A stretch of DNA of 64,000 nt from Bacillota bacterium. GTDB taxonomy: Bacteria > Bacillota > Dethiobacteria > DTU022. The number at the start of each line of letters is the position of its first letter. Positions within the stretch are counted from its first letter, which is position 1. Of the stretch, positions 8,144-17,578 are shown piece after piece. The DNA lies in the NCBI GenBank assembly GCA_033549065.1, contig JAWSUE010000005.1, positions 110,610 to 174,609 of the forward strand. The letters run 5' to 3'. A model generated the notes under the pieces. That model saw only the letters and a list, made by a program, of their open reading frames with translations, was not told where the DNA came from and did no database searches. The position numbers were made by a program, and so were the translations under genes.

Positions 8144-9654
8144 AAACAAATAATAAGATTATGGTTCAGGGTACCGCTTCTTCAGTGGGGAAAAGTGTTT
8201 TATGTACTGCATTATGCCGCATATTCAAACAGGATGGTTATAGTGTAGCACCCTTTAAATCTCAGAATATGGCATTGAATTCTTATGTTACCGCAGATGG
8301 GGGTGAGATGGGTAGAGCCCAGGTAATGCAGGCCGAAGCAGCCGGAATCGCGCCGTTGGTTGAAATGAATCCACTATTGTTGAAGCCAACCTCTGATCAG
8401 GGCTCACAGGTTATAGTGATGGGTAAACCGGTAGGCAATATAACTGCGATGGATTATCAGGAGTGGAAGAATAAATTACTGCCGGTAATTGACGACGCCT
8501 ACAATAGACTCTCCAATCAATTTGATGTTATCGTAATTGAAGGTGCAGGCAGTCCGGCCGAGATAAATCTGAAAGATAATGACTTTGTTAACATGGGGCT
8601 GGCGAAAAGAATCGGAGCCCCGGTTTTATTGGTCGGGGATATCGATCGCGGTGGTGTGTTTGCTTCGCTTTTCGGTACGGCTGCTCTTTTAGATGATGAT
8701 GAAAGAAGCTTGCTGAAGGGAGTGGTTATTAATAAGTTCAGGGGAGATCCGGAAGTGCTTAAACCCGGATTGAAGCAGCTTGAAGCACTGATTAACCTGC
8801 CGGTATTGGGTGTAATCCCTTATTTTAATATTGTTTTGGATGATGAGGATAGTGTAACGGATAGGTTTAAAAATAATCGTATGGAAAAAGTCTTAAATAT
8901 TCAGGTAGTACTTTTACCGCGTATTTCTAACTTTACTGATTTTAACCCGCTTGAAATTTTTGAAGATGTGAATCTGGCATATATCCACAAGCCGGAGGAG
9001 ATTGACAATCCGGATCTTTTAATAATACCGGGATCCAAAAACACTATAGAAGATCTTTTATTTCTGAGGGAAACCGGCTGGACAAAGCCTATTCATGATT
9101 ATGTTCAAAATGGTGGTTTTCTGATGGGAATATGCGGTGGATTTCAAATGCTGGGAATGAAATTATCAGATCCCCGAGGCATGGAAAGTTCATTAGCTGA
9201 AATAAGCGGTTTTGGCTTTCTTGATTTTGAAACAAAAATAGAGAAAGAAAAATTAACGCAACAGGTAGAAGCCTATTGGGGTTACAGTGATGATCGGTTT
9301 TTCACCGGAATGAAAGGGGAAAAGATAACCGGATACGAAATTCACATGGGTCAGACTACTTATTTTGATACAGATAATATTATTTTAGTGCAACCGGAAA
9401 ACAGGTGGGATGGTGCTGTCGGAGTGAATGGCCAGGTTTTCGGTACATATATTCATGGAATTTTTGATAATCTTTCATGGACAGAAAAATTGTTGAATCG
9501 GCTAAAAGCGCTCAAGGGGATAAGTAAAAAAAGCCAATCGCCCTATAAAAATTTCAGAGAATTCAAGGAAATAGAGTACAACAAACTTGCAGATCTGGTC
9601 CGGGCTAATATTGATATGAATGAGATTTACAAAATAATTGGTTTAATTAACTAA
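8122..9654 (+). CDS. cbiP: Cobyric acid synthase (glutamine-hydrolysing)
   Basis: Amidates the b, d, e and g carboxylates of adenosylcobyrinate a,c-diamide using ATP and glutamine. The N-terminal ATPase half has GTASSVGKSVLCTALCR and FKSQNMALNSYV. The C-terminal glutamine amidotransferase half has the nucleophile motif GICGGFQMLG, preceded by PGSKNTIEDLLFLRE, and a YIHGIFDN His motif near the end. The length of 510 residues is normal. ATG 8122 lies inside the end of cobD. Confidence 0.94.
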   Translation: MGSKRSLKTNNKIMVQGTASSVGKSVLCTALCRIFKQDGYSVAPFKSQNMALNSYVTADGGEMGRAQVMQAEAAGIAPLVEMNPLLLKPTSDQGSQVIVMGKPVGNITAMDYQEWKNKLLPVIDDAYNRLSNQFDVIVIEGAGSPAEINLKDNDFVNMGLAKRIGAPVLLVGDIDRGGVFASLFGTAALLDDDERSLLKGVVINKFRGDPEVLKPGLKQLEALINLPVLGVIPYFNIVLDDEDSVTDRFKNNRMEKVLNIQVVLLPRISNFTDFNPLEIFEDVNLAYIHKPEEIDNPDLLIIPGSKNTIEDLLFLRETGWTKPIHDYVQNGGFLMGICGGFQMLGMKLSDPRGMESSLAEISGFGFLDFETKIEKEKLTQQVEAYWGYSDDRFFTGMKGEKITGYEIHMGQTTYFDTDNIILVQPENRWDGAVGVNGQVFGTYIHGIFDNLSWTEKLLNRLKALKGISKKSQSPYKNFREFKEIEYNKLADLVRANIDMNEIYKIIGLIN

Positions 9655-9684
9655 CAAAACTTCAATGATCGTGAAAGGAGATTG

Positions 9685-10800
9685 ATGCAAATGGAAGAAA
9701 TAAAAATTCTTGAGCATAAATTAATGGAGACTGTTAAGACCATAACAATACTTGATGAGACTGCCACAGAAAAGACAAGGGCACGGATGGACATCCTGAC
9801 AAAACCGCAGGGCAGCCTGGGGCGGATGGAAGACCTTGCCGTTCAGCTTGCTGGAATACATGGTGATTTTTTCCCCTGCGCAACACGTAAACGGGTAGTG
9901 GTAATGGCAGCCGATCACGGGATTACCGAAGAAGGAATAAGCGCCTACCCTTCTGAAGTTACAGCTCAGATGGTAGCCAATTTTACTGCCGGTGGAGCAG
10001 CCATAAATGTTTTGGGCCGCCAGGGAGATGTTGAGGTTCAGGTAGTTGATGTTGGTGTAAAAGTTGATAATGTACTGCCTGAAGTAAAACGGGTGAGGAT
10101 AAAAGCGGGAACAGATAATTTCCGTAGAAAAAAGGCAATGAGCCGCAAAGAAACACTGCAAGCTTTACTGGCTGGAGTAAAATGTGCAGAGGAGGCAGCA
10201 GAAGAAGGTGTAATGATACTGGCTACCGGAGAAATGGGTATAGGTAATACCACTGCCAGCAGCGCAGTCATGGCTGCACTGACCGGCTATGATATTTCCC
10301 TGGTTGTCGGTCGCGGAACGGGGTTGGATGATCAGAAATTACTGCATAAACAGAAAGTTGTTGCAGAAGCCCTTGAGTATCATAAGCCGGATCCAGCCGA
10401 TCCAATAGAGGTACTCAGCAAAGTGGGAGGACTCGAAATTGCCGCTTTGGCCGGCCTGATTTTAGGGGCAGCAAGAAATCGAATTCCAGTGGTCATAGAT
10501 GGTTTCATTTCAAGTAATGCTGCTTTAACGGCAGTAAAAATCTCTCCGCTGGTATGGCACTACCTGGTGCCGTCCCATCTTTCGGCTGAATCAGGTCATG
10601 CTCTACTTATGGATTATCTTAATTTGAAACCTTACATTAATATGGGCATGCGCCTTGGTGAAGGAACGGGAGCAGTACTGGCCATGCATCTGCTTGAAGC
10701 AGCCGCCCGGATTACTCTTGAGATGTCTACATTTGAGGATGCAAAGGTCAGCAATAAAGAAGACGAGAATATCGGTTCAGATCTGAAGGGAGCAAACTAA
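9685..10800 (+). CDS. cobT: Nicotinate-nucleotide:dimethylbenzimidazole phosphoribosyltransferase
   Basis: Cytoplasmic enzyme that activates the lower-ligand base to alpha-ribazole phosphate. Motifs: LTKPQGSLGRMEDLAVQLA near the N-terminus, VMAADHGITEEG, GEMGIGNTTASSAV, VIDGFISSNAAL and the catalytic-Glu segment LGEGTGAVLAMHLLEAA near the C-terminus. About 371 residues. AAAGGAG at 9674-9680 can serve ATG 9685 or ATG 9691. A C-terminal tail of about 20 polar residues extends past the usual end. Confidence 0.94.
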   Translation: MQMEEIKILEHKLMETVKTITILDETATEKTRARMDILTKPQGSLGRMEDLAVQLAGIHGDFFPCATRKRVVVMAADHGITEEGISAYPSEVTAQMVANFTAGGAAINVLGRQGDVEVQVVDVGVKVDNVLPEVKRVRIKAGTDNFRRKKAMSRKETLQALLAGVKCAEEAAEEGVMILATGEMGIGNTTASSAVMAALTGYDISLVVGRGTGLDDQKLLHKQKVVAEALEYHKPDPADPIEVLSKVGGLEIAALAGLILGAARNRIPVVIDGFISSNAALTAVKISPLVWHYLVPSHLSAESGHALLMDYLNLKPYINMGMRLGEGTGAVLAMHLLEAAARITLEMSTFEDAKVSNKEDENIGSDLKGAN

Positions 10801-10803
10801 GAG

Positions 10804-11445
10804 ATGGAGTTATATCTTGTTCGCCATGGTGAAACAGAATCAAACCTGGAAAGGCGATATCAGGGATGGACTGAATCACCCCTTTCCGACAATGGTATTC
10901 GCCAGGCCGAACAAACTGGTTTTTTCCTGGCCGGCGAAGGAATAGAGCTGCTCTACTGCAGCGATTTGAAAAGAGCTGTGAATACTGCCAAAGTGATCGG
11001 TTCAAGCTGTGGAGTTCAGCCCGAGATTTCACCGCTACTCAGAGAAATTAATTTTGGAAAATGGGAAGGACTGACCTTTAATGAAATTGAAGCAGCCTGG
11101 GGAAAGGATATCAGCCTGTGGTTGGATGATCCCTTTCGGCGCTCCGCACCCGAAGGCGAAACCCTGGGGCAGGTTTGTTCCAGAATGTATACCTTTCTTG
11201 AAAATCTAGACTCAACAATACCGGAGGGAGCCCGAATTGCTGCAGTCAGCCATGGCGGGTCAATTAGAGCCTTGCTCTTCAGGGTTCTCAATCTTGACAA
11301 CGCAAGCTTTTGGGATATAAAAATTGATAATGCTTCGGTGAGTCTTATCCAAAAAGAAAACGGCCGCTTCAAGGTTGCTTATTATAATCGAACCCAACAC
11401 CTGGAAAGCGGTAATTATTCGGAGGAAATAATAGATGCTGATTAA
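10804..11445 (+). CDS. cobC: Alpha-ribazole phosphatase (histidine phosphatase family)
   Basis: Histidine-phosphatase-fold enzyme with the phospho-His motif LVRHGETESN at residues 4-13 and the second histidine in AVSHGGSIRALL. In this operon the expected job is removing the 5'-phosphate of alpha-ribazole phosphate or cobalamin phosphate, although the fold alone does not prove specificity. 213 residues, three bases after cobT, and overlapping the next gene by eleven bases. Confidence 0.82.
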   Translation: MELYLVRHGETESNLERRYQGWTESPLSDNGIRQAEQTGFFLAGEGIELLYCSDLKRAVNTAKVIGSSCGVQPEISPLLREINFGKWEGLTFNEIEAAWGKDISLWLDDPFRRSAPEGETLGQVCSRMYTFLENLDSTIPEGARIAAVSHGGSIRALLFRVLNLDNASFWDIKIDNASVSLIQKENGRFKVAYYNRTQHLESGNYSEEIIDAD

Positions 11446-12106
11446 TAGTAAAACAGGTGATAAAGTTTTTATATCCTGGAGCGGCGGTAAGGATTCATAC
11501 CTCTCACTGCTTATGGCCAAAGAAAAAGATTTACAGATTGCCTGCCTGCTAAGTTTTGTAGGAAGTGACGGGTTTAGCCGTTCTCACGGTTTGAAGAACA
11601 ACATCCTCTACGAGCAGGCAAATTCCCTGGGTATTCATCTCGAAATTGAAGAAGTAACCTGGGAAAGCTATGAAGAAGGGTTTGAAAATGCTGTAAAAAG
11701 GTTGAAAGATATTTACGGAATTACCGGAGGGGTTTTTGGTGACATCAACCTTAAAGAACACCGGGAATGGATCGAAAAGATGAGCGATCGCTGTAATATA
11801 AGCTATAATTTGCCACTGTGGATGATGGAAGAACGGGATGTTTCTGATGAACTCATCCGGCGTGGTGGTAAAACTTTACTGGTTTCAATCAGAAATGATC
11901 TGGTTGATGAAAAATGGCTGGGTAAAGTGATGGATCCAGGTTACGTGGAATATTGCGAAAAGATTGGAATTTCACCATGCGGGGAAAATGGAGAAGCCCA
12001 TACCCTGGTTGTTGACGGTCCCATGTTTAAATACCCGCTTCCCTTTAAAACCGGAGATATAAAGCGGAAAGAGAAAATGTCCCGGATAGAAATTATTTTA
12101 ACCTGA
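11435..12106 (+). CDS. DUF71/COG2102 ATP-pyrophosphatase, B12-associated type
   Basis: PP-loop ATP-pyrophosphatase of the Dph6 superfamily: the N-terminal SWSGGKDSYLSLLMA motif is the AMP-forming PP-loop, followed by a Rossmann-like core and the conserved LGKVMD and GENGEAHTLV segments. Eukaryotic and archaeal relatives are diphthine-ammonia ligases, but bacteria lack diphthamide. Comparative genomics has proposed a subgroup of this family in B12 salvage, and its place at the end of a B12 operon fits that. The exact reaction (an ATP-dependent amidation, by analogy) is inference. Confidence 0.8.
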   Translation: MLINSKTGDKVFISWSGGKDSYLSLLMAKEKDLQIACLLSFVGSDGFSRSHGLKNNILYEQANSLGIHLEIEEVTWESYEEGFENAVKRLKDIYGITGGVFGDINLKEHREWIEKMSDRCNISYNLPLWMMEERDVSDELIRRGGKTLLVSIRNDLVDEKWLGKVMDPGYVEYCEKIGISPCGENGEAHTLVVDGPMFKYPLPFKTGDIKRKEKMSRIEIILT

Positions 12107-12209
12107 ATCAGGTTTATGCCAGGAATGCGCCATGCGGCAGGAAACGTTCCTGATCAAGGAGAACTATACCCAGGTTATCCTATCAAATATCATGAAGGAG
12201 GCTTTTATT

Positions 12210-13133
12210 ATGGCTGAAAAACGGGAAGTAAAAGATTGCCCCTATTGCGGTGAAGAAATACTGGCCAAAGCAATAAGGTGCAAACACTGCAGGTCTGATC
12301 TTGAACCGATGGAACCCAAAGCAGCAGAAACACCACAGCAAACCTTGATACCGGCTACACCGCCACCAGTACCGGATATGCCTTCAGATCCAACACCACC
12401 TCCGGTTACACCACCACCGTCACCAGTTCAACCTGCTGCTCCCACTCCACCACCGGTTACACCGGAAATGACTGCGCCTGAACCTCCGGCAGCTTCGCCA
12501 CCAACTTTAAGCCAAGGAAGTATACCAACCCCACCTCCTGCACAGGGAGAATCTCAATCATCAGGCAGCGGTGGAGTAACACCCCCGGCTGGTCCTGTTC
12601 AGGGTTCGGGTGGCTTATATGAATACCCCAAGGCAAACATCGGCAAGCGGATTCTGGCCTACATTATAGATGCTCTTATCGGAGGGTTACCGATTGCCAT
12701 CCTGACGCCGATAGCCCTTATTCCGGTATTCAGGCATGCTTCGACTTACAGCTATTACGGTGATTACTATTCAGTCGGTCCCAATATAGGTTTAATTATA
12801 TTTGCGGTGATAGCTTCAGTTATCGGCGGGGGTTGGGCTCTGTTTTACTTCCTGTTCCGTGACGGTTTTGCCAACGGCCAGAGCTGGGGTAAAAAAATCA
12901 GCGGCTTGATGGTTGTTAACCTTGAAGACAACAACCCGTGTACAAAAGGTAAATCTTTTGTCCGAAATGTATTTGCCTGGATCATTGCCATTGTTCTTGG
13001 ATGGATACCGGTTTTGAATTTCCTGGCCGGAATTGCCGAGCCGGTTATTGCCTTGATTCATGCCAGGGGACACAGGGTTGGTGATATGGTAGCTAAAACA
13101 CAGGTGATTGATCTTGAGCATTATAGTAAGTAA
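12210..13133 (+). CDS. Zinc-ribbon, proline-rich linker, RDD-family membrane protein
   Basis: The N-terminus is a zinc ribbon with CPYC (Cys10/13) and CKHC (Cys24/27). Residues about 35-140 are rich in proline and threonine and probably form an extended linker. The rest is an RDD domain with three or more membrane segments (starts IGKRILAYIIDALIGG; later GQSWGKKISGLMVVN and HRVGDMVAKTQVI). RDD proteins are poorly understood membrane proteins; no transport substrate is claimed. Start ATG 12210 follows AAGGAGG by eight bases. It has its own upstream gap of about 100 bases, so it may be separate from the B12 operon. Confidence 0.8.
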   Translation: MAEKREVKDCPYCGEEILAKAIRCKHCRSDLEPMEPKAAETPQQTLIPATPPPVPDMPSDPTPPPVTPPPSPVQPAAPTPPPVTPEMTAPEPPAASPPTLSQGSIPTPPPAQGESQSSGSGGVTPPAGPVQGSGGLYEYPKANIGKRILAYIIDALIGGLPIAILTPIALIPVFRHASTYSYYGDYYSVGPNIGLIIFAVIASVIGGGWALFYFLFRDGFANGQSWGKKISGLMVVNLEDNNPCTKGKSFVRNVFAWIIAIVLGWIPVLNFLAGIAEPVIALIHARGHRVGDMVAKTQVIDLEHYSK

Positions 13134-13239
13134 TTCGCGCCGGTTGTTAAATGTAAATTCTGCCATTAGAAAAGGCGAATCTGATCTACGTGAAAAAACG
13201 ATCAGTCTTTTGCATATTACCAAAAAGGCGGAGGTTTAA

Positions 13240-14670
13240 TTGCATTCAGAGTGTGCTGCTTTCAACAGGATAACTCCTGATATTCTCAGCGAGCTGATCT
13301 CTATTACCGGTAAAGATTTTATTTTATGCGGTGATGCAGAAATACTGGAACCTTATTCTCATGATGAACTCTCCGATCCAGCTTATTTTGCTATGCCTGA
13401 AGTTGTAGTAAAGCCGGGCAGCGCTGATGAAATATCCTTGATCATGAAGATTGCTAATCGCGAATACATTCCAGTTACCCCACGGGGAGCGGGAAGTGGA
13501 TTATCAGGTGGCGCCATTCCTGTCTGTGGGGGGATTTTACTTTCTCTGGAAAGGATGAACAGGATTCTTGAGATCGATCAAGACAATCTTATAGCAGTTG
13601 TAGAGCCGGGAGTTGTAACCAATGATCTGAACAAGATGGTCGAAAAAGAGGGACTCTTCTTTGCCGGTTACCCGATGAGCCTTGAATCGTGTTTTATTGG
13701 GGGTAATGTTGCTGAAAATGCTGGCGGAGGACGGGCTATTAAATATGGTGTGACCGGGCGTTATATAACCGGCCTGGAAGTTGTAATGCCAACCGGGGAA
13801 ATTTGTAATTTCGGCGGTAAGAGAGTTAAGGATGTTTCCGGTTATAATATGGTTCAATTGATGATTGGTTCAGAAGGCACCCTCGGTATATTTACTAAAA
13901 TATTTGTAAGGCTTATGCCATTGCCCCGGGCAAAAATAGATATGCTGGTAATGTTTAAGGATATTGAGACGGCAATAAGTGTAGTACCCATAATCATGAC
14001 TAAGACAAGAATCATTCCAACCGGAATTGAATTTATGGATAAACTTTCACTTGACACAGCCAGCGATTTTATTGGTGAAAAAAAGCGTTTCAATGAATGT
14101 GGGGCAATATTAATTATAGAATTGGATGGCAATGATCCGGACCTTGTCCGCGAAGATTGCCTTTCAATCGGAGAACTCTGCCTCGATAAAGGGGCTCTTG
14201 ATGCTTTTATAGCTGAAGGCCCTGTAGATCAGGAAAAAATCTGGAATGTGAGGCGACGGGTAGCCGAAGCTTTCAAGGCGATCAGCCCTGAACAAAGCTT
14301 AGAAGATATAGTAGTGCCCATGAATAATATCCCGAGATTAATGCCGCGTTTAGGTGAGCTATCCGAAAAATACGGGGTTTTAATTCCTTGTTATGGCCAT
14401 GCCGGTGATGGCAATTTACATGCTACCATCGTAAAAAAACCGGAAACGTCTCTCGAAGAATGGCACAGAACTTTGCCTTCTATACTAAAGGAGTTGTATA
14501 CAATTACCCGTGAATTAGGTGGAACGATTAGCGGAGAGCATGGTATAGGCCATAAACGCAGAGATTATCTATCGGTTGTTCTTAAGGAAGATGAAATTAT
14601 GGCAATGAAAAAAATAAAGCATGCGCTTGATCCTTTTAATATTCTCAACCCGGGTAAAATATTTATATGA
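13240..14670 (+). CDS. glcD: FAD-linked 2-hydroxyacid dehydrogenase (GlcD-like)
   Basis: Flavoprotein of the glycolate/D-lactate dehydrogenase group. The FAD-binding PCMH domain shows VVKPGSADEISLIMKIANR, PRGAGSGLSGGAIP and GRAIKYGVTGRYI; the C-terminal domain has GHAGDGNLHATIV, GEHGIGHKRRDYL and the terminal LDPFNILNPGKIF. Length 476 is normal. TTG 13240 has GGCGGAGG seven bases upstream. No GlcF-type iron-sulfur partner lies next to it, so the electron acceptor is unknown (EtfAB elsewhere is one possibility). Confidence 0.87.
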   Translation: MHSECAAFNRITPDILSELISITGKDFILCGDAEILEPYSHDELSDPAYFAMPEVVVKPGSADEISLIMKIANREYIPVTPRGAGSGLSGGAIPVCGGILLSLERMNRILEIDQDNLIAVVEPGVVTNDLNKMVEKEGLFFAGYPMSLESCFIGGNVAENAGGGRAIKYGVTGRYITGLEVVMPTGEICNFGGKRVKDVSGYNMVQLMIGSEGTLGIFTKIFVRLMPLPRAKIDMLVMFKDIETAISVVPIIMTKTRIIPTGIEFMDKLSLDTASDFIGEKKRFNECGAILIIELDGNDPDLVREDCLSIGELCLDKGALDAFIAEGPVDQEKIWNVRRRVAEAFKAISPEQSLEDIVVPMNNIPRLMPRLGELSEKYGVLIPCYGHAGDGNLHATIVKKPETSLEEWHRTLPSILKELYTITRELGGTISGEHGIGHKRRDYLSVVLKEDEIMAMKKIKHALDPFNILNPGKIFI

Positions 14671-14729
14671 AGTTTTCTTATTCCGATTTCCATGTTCAAC
14701 TCAGTTTAACTGGTGAGGTACTCTTTTTT

Positions 14730-15926
14730 ATGGTTCAGGATAACTTAAAGTTAATTCTAAAAGAAGTTAATGAAAAGAGAATTATTGAATTAACTGAAAA
14801 ACTGATTTCCATTCCAAGTCATCATGGACTGAATGAACCGGAGAAAGGAATAGGGAAATTTATTTATAACTACCTTTGCGAAGAAGGTCTTGATGCAGAA
14901 TTGATTCCTGTAGCCGGATCAAGATGTAATGTTTTAGCTGGGTATGGTTCAGGAAAGAACAATGAGAAAACTTTAATGCTGGAAGGGCACATGGATACGG
15001 TAGATGTAAAAAACATGAGAATAGATCCATTTAAAGCCATTATTAAAGATGGCATGATCTATGGCCGTGGTGCAGCTGATATGAAAGGGGCTCTTGCTGC
15101 TATGATCTCAGCCCTGGTTGCCTTGAAAAAAAGAGGAGTTGAGTTGAACGGCAGAGCATATTTTGCCGGGGTGATTGATGAGGAGTTTTGGTACAGGGGT
15201 GCTGCTTACCTTGCTCAAAATGGACCAAAAACCAGGTATGCAATAGTCGGGGAACCGACTGGTTTGGATATACATAATGGCCACCGGGGTTTGGTGTGGG
15301 TTGAGGTTAAGGTAAAGGGGAAGTATGCTCACGGAGGAACACCTGAACTGGGAATTAACGCGATTGAAAAGATGAATAAGATTATAACCGAAATAAAAGA
15401 AGTACTATATCCGAAAATAATAAATAGAACTCATCCGGTCACCGGTCCCTCTTATTTGAATCTTGGCTATATCCATGGTGGAACCCAACCAAGTACGGTT
15501 GCCGGAGAATGTATTTTGCAGATTGACAGAAGATGGGTCCCCGGTGAGAGTCAGGATTCGGCTGTTCGGGAAATCCGGGAAATAATTACCGGATTGGTTT
15601 CTAAAGATCCGGAATTATCTGCAGAAGTTTCAGTAATGGACTATGGGCTGGGTATTGAGTTTCCACCTTTAGTCTGTGAAGAAAATTCACTCCTGATAAG
15701 CGTTTTAAAAGAAGGATCCATTCAGATAACCGGCAGGGAAAAGATATCACATTTTCCGGCCTGGACAGACGGTTCAATATTAAGCAGGGATGGTGGAATA
15801 GAAACAGCTGTTTTAGGACCCGGCAACCTGGAATCAGCCCATTCAGATGTAGAATTCTGCCCGGTCCGGGATATAATTAATGCTGCAAAAATATACATTT
15901 ATTCCATTTTGAGGTTATGTGGTTGA
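14730..15926 (+). CDS. M20-family metallopeptidase/deacylase (ArgE/DapE type)
   Basis: Zinc-dependent amidohydrolase. Metal-ligand motifs are visible: LEGHMDTVDV, GRGAADMKGALAAMISAL, the catalytic GVIDEE pair, GEPTGLDIHNGHRG and the late ESAHSDVEF histidine. The lid-domain segment is KYAHGGTPELGINAIEKM. Substrate cannot be assigned; it could be an N-acyl amino acid or dipeptide. I prefer ATG 14730, eleven bases after GGTGAGGT; the longer start at 14667 overlaps glcD and adds a non-conserved stretch. A second, related M20 gene lies at 22616. Confidence 0.85.
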   Translation: MVQDNLKLILKEVNEKRIIELTEKLISIPSHHGLNEPEKGIGKFIYNYLCEEGLDAELIPVAGSRCNVLAGYGSGKNNEKTLMLEGHMDTVDVKNMRIDPFKAIIKDGMIYGRGAADMKGALAAMISALVALKKRGVELNGRAYFAGVIDEEFWYRGAAYLAQNGPKTRYAIVGEPTGLDIHNGHRGLVWVEVKVKGKYAHGGTPELGINAIEKMNKIITEIKEVLYPKIINRTHPVTGPSYLNLGYIHGGTQPSTVAGECILQIDRRWVPGESQDSAVREIREIITGLVSKDPELSAEVSVMDYGLGIEFPPLVCEENSLLISVLKEGSIQITGREKISHFPAWTDGSILSRDGGIETAVLGPGNLESAHSDVEFCPVRDIINAAKIYIYSILRLCG

Positions 15927-15964
15927 GGCTCTTATTGGACAGGACGGACTCAGTATTGAAGCGA

Positions 15965-17263
15965 TCATAAGATTGGACTGGCCTGATAATGGTCCACCAG
16001 GTTTAAGGCGGCCAGGTATTTCAGAATATAAAATCCCAGGGTCAGCTGAAGTAGATCTGAGGGAAGTAATGGGTTATAGCCGGTAAGCAGATTAATCTGC
16101 TCCAGCCTGTAGCGCATGGTATGTCGGTGTATGAACAGTTCTTCAGATGACTTTTGAATGTTACAGTGTTTAATATAGGATTGAAGAGTATGAACCAGTG
16201 ATCCTTTGCAACGCAGATCGTAATCAATCAGGGGTCCGATTGTTTCATGATAGAGTTTTTTCAACGTCTCCGGATTTTTGGTGTCAAGAATTAAACGAAA
16301 GAGGCCGAGTTTTTTATACATAATAACTTCAGATCTATCCGCTAATCCGAGTAAACCTGCCTGAAGGGCTTTTTCTGCTTCATCTTTTGCTTGCTTCAAT
16401 TCAAGGAGATTAGCGTGAATACCGCTACACCCGGTAATAATAATATACTCCGGAAATAGAAATTTTATTTCTTCAATAAGTCTGTAAATAATGCTGTTGC
16501 GGGAAGCCCCTGGATCATCATCCAATGCCTTTCCCTGAACCATAAAGCAGGTATAATAATCTGACTGCCCCATTATATAAGGGGTGTAATAGTGTAAAAG
16601 TATTCTGGCAGCATTAAACTCCAACTGGCTGAGGAATATTTGCCTGTTATCACCCTGCAGTTCATTTCGGGGATTTCCGGGTGGGCCTATGGATAAGGCG
16701 AAGGTCATAATTGGTTCATGATAACTAATGTTATATCTTTCCATGTCAAGCATCGTTTCTTCAGGGTTATCATCCATGATTAATTGGTTCCATAATTTTT
16801 TCATATCATCGATCATTAATTCAATTTGTTTGTTTGCCGAGTATTCATCGGGTTTATGAGCGCTTTTCTGATCAGTTTGAACCAGTTCGTTTAATAGGGC
16901 CCTGGTAAGGGTTTTAAAACTAACATCGGGAGGAATTTCAATCAGTGGTAACTTATATTCTTCCGAAAAATGTATAAAAGTTGAGGGAATTTCTTTCAGA
17001 TAGTGTCCTGTTTGTATTGCCATTGCAGCGAGTTTTTTGGCAGCAAAAAACTCTAAAATACCCTGCTGCATACTTATGCTGTGAGAATTAAAATCATGGG
17101 CTGTAGTGATTAAAAACTCACCGGGTTCTATGTGGCTGAGATCATCCAGAATTTCAAGAATGTTAACCCATAAAATTTCATTGGTTAACCCTGCCTGTCC
17201 GGTTAATAAACGGCAATCTTTAAAAACTTCCATTTTCAATGCTTCGGCAACCGTGATAGACAT
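15965..17263 (-). CDS. PucR-family transcriptional regulator
   Basis: DNA-binding regulator with the three-part PucR layout. An N-terminal purine-catabolism-type sensor domain begins MSITVAEALKMEVF. A central CdaR/GGDEF-like region is followed by a C-terminal helix-turn-helix, LFIHRHTMRYRLEQINLLTG near the end. PucR-type proteins regulate nitrogen-compound or amino-acid catabolism, often of adjacent genes. It is divergent from the aminomutase operon, so that operon is its likely target (inference). Start at 17263 follows GGAG by nine bases; ATG 17284 and 17278 are alternatives. Confidence 0.85.
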   Translation of the reverse strand: MSITVAEALKMEVFKDCRLLTGQAGLTNEILWVNILEILDDLSHIEPGEFLITTAHDFNSHSISMQQGILEFFAAKKLAAMAIQTGHYLKEIPSTFIHFSEEYKLPLIEIPPDVSFKTLTRALLNELVQTDQKSAHKPDEYSANKQIELMIDDMKKLWNQLIMDDNPEETMLDMERYNISYHEPIMTFALSIGPPGNPRNELQGDNRQIFLSQLEFNAARILLHYYTPYIMGQSDYYTCFMVQGKALDDDPGASRNSIIYRLIEEIKFLFPEYIIITGCSGIHANLLELKQAKDEAEKALQAGLLGLADRSEVIMYKKLGLFRLILDTKNPETLKKLYHETIGPLIDYDLRCKGSLVHTLQSYIKHCNIQKSSEELFIHRHTMRYRLEQINLLTGYNPLLPSDLLQLTLGFYILKYLAALNLVDHYQASPIL

Positions 17264-17342
17264 CCATACCAACTCCATGATCAATTTTGCGCCTGCCGAT
17301 TATTCTTTGCTTAAATTCTTTTATGGTATCTTTATATCCTCT

Positions 17343-17365
17343 ATTTTATACATTATGTATAAAAT
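17343..17365. promoter_or_regulatory. 23-bp perfect palindrome, candidate operator
   Basis: ATTTTATACAT, a central T, then its exact reverse complement ATGTATAAAAT. It lies in the 315-base gap between the divergent PucR-type gene and the aminomutase operon, which suggests a binding site for a dimeric regulator. A second shorter inverted repeat, TTGTC-N7-GACAA, lies at about 17379-17397. The rest of the gap is AT-rich and shows no clear gene. Confidence 0.5.
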
Positions 17366-17578
17366 AAATGTCTAATTTTTGTCATTGAGAGACAATGTGA
17401 TTTTGTATCAGGTTTAGTAAACTATAGATGATTCTACTGCTGAAGTAATGATTGCGGTTAAATAGATAGATTATTTTATTAAAACAGATATTGATGGAGA
17501 TACCGCAACAGGATCATGTACATTTATTCAGCCGCGGTAGAATCTTTTTTTATCAGAAACGCCCAATGGGGTATTGTT

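Noticed and set aside
9721..10161. 146-codon open frame on the minus strand inside cobT
   Set aside because: It is antisense to a gene with clear family motifs, has no ribosome-binding site and its product resembles nothing.
12107..12209. Inverted repeats after the B12 operon as an intrinsic terminator
   Set aside because: CAGGAA-ACG-TTCCTG and a longer ATCAGG/CCTGAT pair exist, but no T run follows; I could not support termination.
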